This document shows positions 56,901 to 64,000 of a DNA stretch of 64,000 nucleotides, one piece after another. The notes under the pieces are model-generated. The model saw nothing but the letters and a program-made list of their open reading frames with translations. It made no database searches and had not been told where the DNA came from. The stretch is from Chrysoperla carnea. Lineage: Eukaryota; Arthropoda; Insecta; Neuroptera; Chrysopidae. How positions within the stretch are numbered: position 1 is the first letter of the stretch; every line of letters starts with the position of its first letter. Location of the stretch: the NCBI RefSeq assembly GCF_905475395.1, contig NC_058342.1, forward strand, positions 15,472,640-15,536,639. The letters run 5' to 3'. The position numbers were made by a program, and so were the translations under genes.

Positions 56901-59900
56901 CGTCTATGTTAATAACTTTTAAGCCCAGGTAAATTTTCAGGATCATTTGAAGATATAATTGAAACTATAATTTTCACAACTTTTTTCTAAAGCATTTTCT
57001 GTAACTAGCGTGTTTTCTTTCGATTAAATGCAATAATGTTAAAGTCGCATTTTCTTCGAAAGTTAACGATTTTCGAAAAAAATGTTTTAAACAAAAATAT
57101 TTTTTATGAGGATCAACTTTCTATTTCTTACCTTTTAGAATCTAAATTGAGTATTAAAACAACCCGGAGGACTAATTCTAATCTGATGTCAAAACGTGAT
57201 GTCCCCCATCAAGCTCTGCAATTTTTGTTAAAGTTGCTTTTTGCTAAAATACTTTTTTCAATGGATTTTTGGTGTTTTTGAAATGGCCATTAATATTCTG
57301 CTTTTAACTTTTATCTCTAATTTATCACTTAAAGTATTACTGCAAGGTTTGTACAGGGTCCTTTTACCCTGTTCCATTTCTTTAAGTTTGTTGAAAATTT
57401 ATTAAAATTTTTTTTTTGTATTTATATAGATCTCGTGCAGTAAAATCCGCAGACGGTAAACACTACATTTTAAACGGTTCAAAAATTTGGATTAGTAACG
57501 GTGGTTTTGCTGAAATAATGACTGTATTCGCTCAAACACCAGTCGTGGATCCAAAAACAGGAAAAACCAAAGATAAAGTAACCGCATTCATTGTGGAGCG
57601 CTCATTTGGTGGTGTTAGCAGTGGTCCACCAGAAAACAAAATGGGTATCAAAGCTTCCAACACAACTGAAGTGTACTATGAAGATGTACCCATTCCAGTA
57701 GAAAATGTTTTGGGCGGTGAAGGTAATGGATTCAAAGTGGCCATGAATATCTTAAATAATGGTCGATTTGGTATGGCCGCTGCTTTAAGTGGTACCATGA
57801 AATATGCTATCAAGAAAGCTGTAGATCACGCCACCACACGTATCCAATTTGGTAAACGGATTGACTCTTTTGGAACAATTCAAGAGAAAATTGCACGTAT
57901 GGCAATGTTACAATATGTTACGGAATCGATGGCATACAATATTTCTGGAAATATGGATACTGGATCTGTCGATTATCATTTAGAAGCTGCTATTTCAAAA
58001 GTAAGTTCTCATAAATTATATTCATATAAGCGAGACGATGTAACATTAAAAACGCTTTGATTTTCTTTCGAACAAGACAGATCGAGATGCGATTTTTTAT
58101 TTTTTGGTCATTTTTGTGAAAAATTTTAGAGAAAAATGAAAAAAAATTTTCATGGATTGTATAGAATAAAATAGGTCACAAATTTTATAATTGACTTCCT
58201 GAATCGAATGCAAAAAATCGCATCTCGATCTGTCTTGCTCCAAAAAAAATCAATCTCAAATTTTATATCGTGAGAAAACCGTCGCATACTGATCTAGAAG
58301 GATTGCTTCCTTTATTCCAGGTCTATAAATCACATTCTAGTCAGGCCGCATTTCGGGCCTTAAAAGCATCAAGATTTGATCTGTAATTTACCGAATAAAA
58401 GAATGGCTACGACAAGCCCATCTTGATTAGTGGGGCTTTGCACAGGCACTTTCAGGGCATGTATGGAGGACAATGAAAACTCCAAACATGTTATTTGCAA
58501 GTGCAGAAACCTGTAGGGCATCAGGTCGACAGAATCTTATAGTTTCATCTGCTTAAAATAGCAGCTCGTAGCCGTATACGTCTTTCCTTCGGATGACTGG
58601 TTGTTCTCAAAGAGGGCAATGAGGACCCATTGGTTTTTGTGCTAGGGACCCATTTGCGATACTCCTTTTATGTATTATTATTAATTAACCACGTTCTACA
58701 GTTTTACACTGAGCTTAAATCGATCTGACCGAAAATAAAGACAATCTAATTTTCAGAATCTTCTCTTAACAGAAAAAGGTACACAAATTAGGGATAGTGT
58801 AAACCTTCCATATATAATCAGGATGATCTAGTTACAGAGATATAACCTTTTTCATCGGACCTTGTCATTCCATAAAATGCTCTTTGATGATCCAAGTTAA
58901 AAAATACATCGATTAAAAAAAAACATGTAAAATTGAGTAAAATCACAGCTAAAGAGTCTAGTATGCAGTTGAGAGAAATGTTGGGTTTTTTGATATTGTC
59001 GATTTGCTACCCCTTTCCCCTATTTATGGTTTGGGAATTCTGGATTGTGTGACTTGCAGACCGTATAGAAATCAACGTAATTTCTATCCATGTTATTTGA
59101 ATCCGTAAAACCCTATAAGAAATAAAACTTTATGGGTACGGAACCCTGAATTCATTTACTATGGAACATCTGCAATGAAGCGCATTCCGATTTTCATCAT
59201 TGCTTGTTTCATTACATTCCTGTAATTTTAATTTCGTCCTTGTTAAATGGTCGTATTTCAACAAATGTTGTTTTTTTATTAAATCCTATTTTAGTAGATT
59301 GTTTTTCGAAACAATATTTTTTTAACAATAAAATTTTGTTTTAGTGTTTTGCTTCAGAATCTGCATGGTTTGTTGTCGATGAAGCAATTCAAATTTTGGG
59401 TGGTATGGGTTTCATGAAATCTACCGGCCTTGAACGAGTACTCAGAGATTTAAGGATATTCAGAATTTTTGAAGGAACTAACGACATATTAAGATTGTTT
59501 GTTGCGCTAACTGGTAAGTTCAACCTAAATTTAGTAGAAAATTTTTACTTAAAACTAGTTGCGCTGTTCACCCTGACCATAAAAATTTGTCCTCCCAATT
59601 TTTGTTTGTATTTTCCCCTATTTTTTCGCCCTCCTAGTGGCGCCCTTCGAGTACAAAGAACCCCCCGTTTTGATCAAAAACTCTCAGGCCACAAATTTAG
59701 TTTTTTGAGATTGTGATCAGAAGAATCGGAAGAACATTTTGGCGGCTGTTTGAAAAGTTTTCACAGAAGACCATTTTCCTAGTCATATACTAAAACTATA
59801 TTATATTCGTAGCTTTGATCGCCCGTAGCTCGAAAACAACTCGTTAAAAATTTTTGTGGCCGGGAGAGCTTTTGATCAGAATGATCCAAAGAACATTTTA

Positions 59901-62749
59901 GGGTGGGTTAGAAAAAGTTTCATAGAACGCCATTTTCCTATCTAATATTGCGGGGTCCTATATCTTTTTAACATTTTACCCTTTTACTCTAGGTAGTAAC
60001 GCATTGCCTAATACCACTTAAATTTTTTTTCGAAAGTTGTTACAGCTTAGTACAAGTAAAATTAATGTATATAAATTAATAGCGCTCGTACTACCTTAAA
60101 ATTAAGTCGTTCTGTATCTTGTTTTCCTAATTTTCTACAATTCTGCAGGCTGGAACGTAAAGAGTGGTTTTTATTCTCTTTACAGTTCCTTGAAATCCCT
60201 TATATTATTTCCCAAATGAGTAATTGCTAGTCGCGTTAAAATTTCATCAATGTATAATTTTTTTTTTTTTTTTTTTGCACTCTGTATATAGAAGTATATG
60301 GAGTGGTTTACACATTATATTGTTGATTAAATTTTTGTTCATATTGCAGGTATTCAATATGCTGGAGCTCATTTACGTGAATTACAAAAAGCATTCAAAA
60401 ATCCAGCAGCTAATTTAGGATTAATATTTAGTGAAGCCTCTAAGCGAGCTATCCGATCTGTAGGTTTAAGTAGTCCACCATCGTTTAGCCAATTGGTGCA
60501 TCCTGAATTAGCTTCATCGGCAGCATTGGTGTCCAAGGTATGTATATTTATATTCCTTAAGGAGATATGCAAGGGTCGGGCTTTTTATTATTATTTTATC
60601 ATTCAAAGTTGGCTGAAAAAATGATGAACTATAGTTAGAGTATTGTGATGATTGAAGAGAGATATCTATATTATCAAATTTCTAAACAATACTTGCACAC
60701 AATATATTATATATTTTTGTAGTTGCGTGGTATTCTAAAGCTAAAAATAACACATTACTTGACTACAAAGCATGTATTTGGTATATATGTATGTACAGTG
60801 AAATAAACCAAAACTTTCTTACAATACTGTAGAGAAACAAACACCTTAAAATGAGCCGACATGAAATAAGTTTAATGGATTTCATTAACCTAAATCTGTT
60901 TTTCCTACTTTTTTAGAGTGTGGACACATTTGGACAAGTTGTTGAAATGATGTTAATCAAGTATGGAAAAAATGTTGTCGATGAACAATTCTTGTTAAAT
61001 CGTCTAGCAAACGCGGCCATGGATTCTTACGCAATGATTGTTGTACTTTCTAGAGCCACAAGTGCCTTAAATAATAAACTTCCTACTGCTGAATATGAAA
61101 AAGAATTGACTCAAGCTTGGTGTGCTGAGGTAAGTCTGAAGATATTTTACATTTATTTTTTTAATAGGTCAGTGTATGCATTTTTATAATTCCATCATCC
61201 AATAAAAGAAAACCGGAACTATTTACTCCGAAAATAATCGAAGCAAAAAGTCATTTGGTACATATACAGAATTATCACTAACGCTTAGCGTAAACAAACG
61301 AATTCTAATGCAAAATAAAAGATGAAATGCAATAATTTATTACGTAACTCTGCATATGTGAATCGTAACATGCTCTTGTACTTTGATCAATCATGGCGCC
61401 ACGACCTAATAAATAATTTGTGCTCGAAACCTTTTTTTTTCCGCATGTAGTACGAGCGCAGGGCCCGATCTAGGTATTTAGCCGCTCTGGGCAAAAATAA
61501 TATTTGCCGCCATTACTCATAGCATATGCAGGGTGTCCTTTTTTAAGTTGCTAGACACTCGATAATACATATGCTTGAAACTCGATAAATAAATTTAATC
61601 GAGGAAAATGCTTCAAACGAAAAATATTAGTTTAAAAGGGACACATCTCATACCGGTATCGAATTCGATCTTAATTTTCAGGTTCAATTAAAACTTCATG
61701 CAGATTCATAAATGACAAACATTAGATGAACGCTTTAAATTAGAAAGTTGTTCTTTATTAATGTGAAAACATTTTTTTAGAAATCGAATAGTTTCGGCAG
61801 TAATTGATAGTAAAAATCTAGCTTTTTGTGCGTTTGTTCATTAAATTTGAAAACCACTTTTACTAGAATTATACGAAATAACAATTTTGATACAAAAATA
61901 TAATTTTGGGTAAAACTTTTCAATCCGCTTTTGCCTAAACTGTACGATTTGCGGAAAAATGTTTCGGATGAAAAATGTTACTTTTGTAATAAATAACAAA
62001 TTTCTAATTTTAAGTGTTTATCTTTCGATTACCAGTTATGGAGAAGATTGAGTTTTTAAAACCTAGGTCACGTTTAATATCTGCGTAAGACACCCAATAT
62101 TTTTTGTTTGAAGCATTTTTATCGATAAAAGTTATTTTTCGAGTCTCAAGCATATGTCAACTTTAAAAGGACACCCTGTATACAGGGTATATGTATTATA
62201 TGTACAGTTTCGCTTAAATACATTGATTCTAGTGGTGTTTTTTTTTTAGAGTTTTATTTTATTTATAAATTATAGTGAATTTTTCTATACAACCCCAGTT
62301 TTCTGAATAGCTCTGGGTTTATTGAGTTCCGATTATCGAGATTACTTTGTATAATATTTTTAGTGCCCTCCCCTCTCTGGATCGGGCTCTGTACGAGCGT
62401 AAGGCAAGTTTAGACTTGTGGTTGATATTATTTGTACCTTATTTTCAACTTTGATGATGATTTTTGAACTTCATGTATGTTGACGAAAAATAAGAATAAA
62501 TTTTTTCGATATCTGTATTTTCAATCTCTTATATTGTGAAGTTAAAACATCATTCATCATCAAAATTAAACTTAACTGTAATTTAACAACATTATTTTTT
62601 TAATGTTTCAGGCATCCGAACGAGTTGCAGCAAACTTAAAAATAATTGGATCTGGTAAACATTTGGATACATTCGGTAAATTAAGTACTATTGCCAAAAC
62701 AATTTGCGAGAAAGAAGGTCTTGTACAACCAAATCCTTTAGGTTTTTAA
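53862..62749 (+). CDS. Acadvl: Very-long-chain acyl-CoA dehydrogenase, mitochondrial, complete, 8 coding exons, 625 aa
   Basis: Catalyses the first, FAD-dependent step of beta-oxidation of long acyl-CoAs at the inner mitochondrial membrane. Exons 53862-53929, 54003-54192, 56130-56470, 57430-58000, 59345-59513, 60350-60537, 60917-61129 and 62612-62749 join in frame (1878 nt). An in-frame TAA ten codons upstream supports the start. The N-terminus ([20 protein letters not shown]) is a basic/hydroxylated mitochondrial presequence. Then come the dehydrogenase N-domain, [13 protein letters not shown] (186-198), KIWISNGG (218-225), [17 protein letters not shown], and [11 protein letters not shown] with catalytic E433. 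The C-terminal extension specific to VLCAD/ACAD9 (about 450-625) ends VQPNPLGF. Length is close to the human protein (655 aa). ACAD9 is the alternative, but the sequence resembles VLCAD more. Confidence 0.97.
54003..54192 (+). CDS. Acadvl: ACADVL coding exon 2
   Basis: Completes the presequence and encodes [20 protein letters not shown] to VDPVYKFFE (to residue 86). Acceptor TTAAAG, donor GTAAGC. Confidence 0.95.
54807..55235 (-). repeat. Repeat A, copy 8
   Basis: Reverse orientation in ACADVL intron 2, from CAAGGTATACTAATTTTAG to the GTTTCAACTAGTGG end. A further end fragment of the family (AAGTGAAAATAAACAATTGAC) lies at 54713-54770 in opposite orientation. Confidence 0.7.
55440..56043 (-). 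repeat. Repeat A, copy 9 (internally duplicated)
   Basis: Reverse orientation in ACADVL intron 2, ending 86 bp before exon 3. The block ACCCATCTTGTAAACCGTTAG ... CATTTTTTCGTAAA occurs twice (55645-55735 and 55850-55940), so the copy carries an internal duplication. Confidence 0.7.
56130..56470 (+). CDS. Acadvl: ACADVL coding exon 3
   Basis: Residues 87-199, from [10 protein letters not shown] to the [13 protein letters not shown] motif. Acceptor TTTCAG, donor GTAAGT. Confidence 0.97.
56600..57260. repeat. Foldback relative of 38373-38959 in ACADVL intron 3
   Basis: Inverted inner arms (AATCGAAAGAAAACACGCTAG at about 56780 with CTAGCGTGTTTTCTTTCGATT at about 57008). Shared blocks with 38373-38959 include GGATCAACTTTCTA and GATGTCCCCCATCAAGC. 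Confidence 0.7.
57430..58000 (+). CDS. Acadvl: ACADVL coding exon 4
   Basis: Residues 200-390, from [20 protein letters not shown] to EAAISK. Acceptor TATATAG, donor GTAAGT. The open frame runs 60 nt past the donor into the intron, which is not coding. Confidence 0.97.
58073..58237. mobile_element. 165-bp MITE in ACADVL intron 4
   Basis: Perfect inverted ends of about 26 bp beginning CAAGACAGATCGAGATGCGA. AT-rich centre. Starts 72 bp after the exon 4 donor. No clear target duplication. Confidence 0.85.
58330..58690 (+). mobile_element. Non-LTR 3' end, sister of 35820-36235, with deletion
   Basis: Shares TATGGAGGACAATGAAAACTCC, TGTTATTTGCAAGTGCAGAA ACCTG, the ATAGTTTCATCTGCTTAAAA block and the GTGCTAGGGACCCATTT 3' UTR with 35820-36235, but lacks the middle of the coding tail (between GGGCATCAGG and TCGACAGAATC). 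In ACADVL intron 4. Confidence 0.75.
59345..59513 (+). CDS. Acadvl: ACADVL coding exon 5 (catalytic Glu)
   Basis: Residues 391-446 plus one base, including [20 protein letters not shown] with the catalytic base E433. Acceptor TTTTAG, donor GTAAGT. Confidence 0.96.
59640..59960. repeat. Partial relative of the 38985-39560 foldback
   Basis: Shares GGGAGAGCTTTTGATCAGAA, TGATCCAAAGAACATTTTAG and CCATTTTCCTATCTAATATT with that element. In ACADVL intron 5. Confidence 0.7.
60350..60537 (+). CDS. Acadvl: ACADVL coding exon 6
   Basis: Residues 447-509, [20 protein letters not shown] to SSAALVSK. Acceptor TTGCAG, donor GTATGT. Confidence 0.95.
60917..61129 (+). CDS. Acadvl: ACADVL coding exon 7
   Basis: Residues 510-580, [20 protein letters not shown] to TQAWCAE. 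Acceptor TTTTAG, donor GTAAGT. Confidence 0.95.
61459..62391. mobile_element. hAT element, 933 bp, perfect 8-bp target duplication
   Basis: Ends CAGGGCCCGATCTAGG and GGATCGGGCTCTG. Duplication TACGAGCG (61451-61458 and 62392-62399). It landed inside a family M MITE and itself contains the foldback 61529-62180. No transposase recognised. Confidence 0.88.
61529..62180. mobile_element. GGTGTCC foldback nested in the hAT
   Basis: Ends CAGGGTGTCCTTTTTTAAG and CTTTAAAAGGACACCCTG. Inner inverted blocks around CATATGCTTGAAACTCGA pair with TCGAGTCTCAAGCATATG. A truncated relative is at 33605-34015. Confidence 0.8.
62612..62749 (+). CDS. Acadvl: ACADVL coding exon 8 (terminal)
   Basis: Residues 581-625, [20 protein letters not shown] to VQPNPLGF, then TAA. 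Acceptor TTTCAG. Confidence 0.96.
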   Translation, partial: ASERVAANLKIIGSGKHLDTFGKLSTIAKTICEKEGLVQPNPLGF

Positions 62750-62995
62750 GAACATTCAAATCAAAAAACTTTTATATGACAAAATTTTTATTGTAAATTG
62801 TTGTAATTATTAATTATGTTATTTATTCTTAATTAATTAATCAAAGTTTTTTTTTCTCTTTTTTGTTTCTAATTAGGAGATACATTTATCTCAGGAACTA
62901 TAACTTTTTTTAAATTTAGTCGAATAAGATTACAGTATTCAATTTTAGGGTGGCGATCGACCTCTGAAAAAGCTGAAAATATCAGAAAAATTTGA

Positions 62996-63001
62996 AATAA
63001 A
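62996..63001 (+). terminator. Candidate poly(A) signal of ACADVL
   Basis: AATAAA 247 nt after the stop codon; the first exact match downstream on this strand. A variant signal closer to the stop is possible. Confidence 0.4.
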
Positions 63002-63568
63002 CAGTCTTGGATTTCAACAATTCGATCGCTGCTCAAATTTCTCTAATTTAAAAAAAATAATTTTAGGTAAATGAAATGTAAAAAGTTTTCTTTTATTAGA
63101 TTGGTAATAATCATCAAATTGCTTTTTTTAAATAAACTTTTCCATATTGGTAAGAGAAAATTTATGCAATAGGATTATATTCAGGATATATCCGTTAAAT
63201 GGAAAATTATTGAATATAATTGATATTAATAATATGCACGGGCGTGCCGAGAAAGGTGGCAGTGGTGGGTAGCTACACCCACCCTGTAACTGGACTGATC
63301 GTACGCTTAGATGGTTAAGTATGCTTAAATATTGTTGAAATTTTGTTTGATTCAAAAATTTCTGACTGCCTCACCTTGGGATATAATCTGGGTGCGCACA
63401 TGTTAAAATTATATTTTCTTTTTTTGAATTTTAATTGTATAAATATTTTATGTAGATTATTATAAATAATAACAAATTTATATATTTTTGTATACGATAT
63501 ATTGTATTTTAATTTTAATTTTATTTCCCTTTATCAATTTCATTCACTGATTTTTCAGCAGTGGAAAG
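63002..63568. other. Intergenic AT-rich, no gene
   Basis: A GC-richer patch at 63236-63300 (CACGGGCGTGCCGAGAAAGG and following) may be a transposon end. Nothing else seen. Confidence 0.4.
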
Positions 63569-64000
63569 GTAAGGTTAGGTTAGAGTACCACAAGTACGTT
63601 CCTCCCTCCATTTAAGATTGACCCTTTTTAAGATATCCTCTTTGAGGGGCAGTTTACAGTTCGCAAATGGAACTCCCGGATGCTTATTGATGCTTGTGTC
63701 TGATATCATTGTGTCATTTCTAGCGAACTCGGCGACTTCACAATTTCCTGGATGTCTCTGTGTCCCGGTACCCATACCAGTTTTACATTCATTTGTTCTG
63801 CGAGCTCATTTAAGGACATACGGCAGTCCTGTGCTACTTCTAAGGTTAGATATACTGAGCTGAAGGAATTTAGAGCTTAGCTGTTGTGAAGATAGCCATG
63901 TCGCTGCACCTGAGAGTGTTCAGTCTTATACATTCAAATACCTCCTCGTGAATAACCATCACTTTCGCTTGATACACGCTACAGTGATCCGGCAGCCAAA
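63569..64000 (-). mobile_element. Non-LTR retrotransposon RNase H fragment, runs off the window
   Basis: The minus strand encodes the RNase H end: KLVWVPGHRDIQ, a one-base shift, GNCEVAEFARNDTMISDTSI then NKHPGVPFA and VNLKWREERTC. It is the same family as 21285-21905 (shared HPGVPFAN and LKENIL/LKEDIL). The frameshift indicates a dead copy; more of it may lie beyond 64000. Confidence 0.75.

Larger units (their letters stand above)
61447..62570. mobile_element. Family M copy 4 (left part), split by a hAT
   Basis: GTAGTACGAGCG (61447-61458) continues at 62400 as TAAGGCAAGTTTAGACTTGT ..., matching the left half of 13623-14168. The right half is missing. In ACADVL intron 7. Confidence 0.7.

Noticed and set aside
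57416..58060. Stand-alone 214-aa acyl-CoA dehydrogenase
   Set aside because: It is exon 4 of ACADVL; the first five residues and the last twenty are intronic.

Overview
The window is AT-rich animal DNA, almost certainly from an insect. It has two large intron-containing nuclear genes with GT-AG introns, plus a dense layer of DNA transposons (hAT, mariner, pogo/Tigger, P-element-like, TTAA-flanked piggyBac-like), a Helitron relic and non-LTR retrotransposon tails. There are no bacterial operons, CRISPR arrays or intact viral genes. I cannot fix the insect order from sequence alone.

Gene 1 (minus strand, 45371 to 29315) is a complete non-visual beta-arrestin, the kurtz/ARRB type. Seven coding exons join in frame to 1260 nt (419 aa). 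The protein keeps the arrestin N and C domains, a clathrin box (LIQLD) and the AP2-binding tail (FEDFARLR). Gene 2 (plus strand, 53862 to 62749) is a complete very-long-chain acyl-CoA dehydrogenase (ACADVL). Eight coding exons join in frame to 1878 nt (625 aa), with a mitochondrial presequence, the [11 protein letters not shown]/substrate motif and the catalytic Glu in FEGTND. The two genes are divergently oriented with 8.5 kb between their start codons. I see no functional link beyond proximity.

Layout: 1-29.3 kb is gene-free and repeat-rich. It holds a 524-bp-arm palindrome, a Helitron helicase relic, a cysteine-rich coding relic, a P-element-like THAP transposase relic, many MITEs, two tRNA-Phe pseudogenes, a non-LTR tail and a pogo-in-pogo nest. 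29.3-45.4 kb is the arrestin gene, whose introns are full of foldback elements, including a near-perfect mariner palindrome. 45.4-53.9 kb is intergenic, with RTE-like and other non-LTR tails, a hAT deletion derivative and a tandem duplication. 53.9-62.7 kb is ACADVL, also with transposon-filled introns. 62.7-64 kb is intergenic and ends in another non-LTR tail.

I found no convincing new multi-gene system. The best leads are three nearly perfect long palindromes that could make hairpin RNA, several insertion histories provable inside the window by comparing filled and empty sites, the P-like transposase relic with a candidate matching MITE family, and one unexplained open coding segment inside an arrestin intron.
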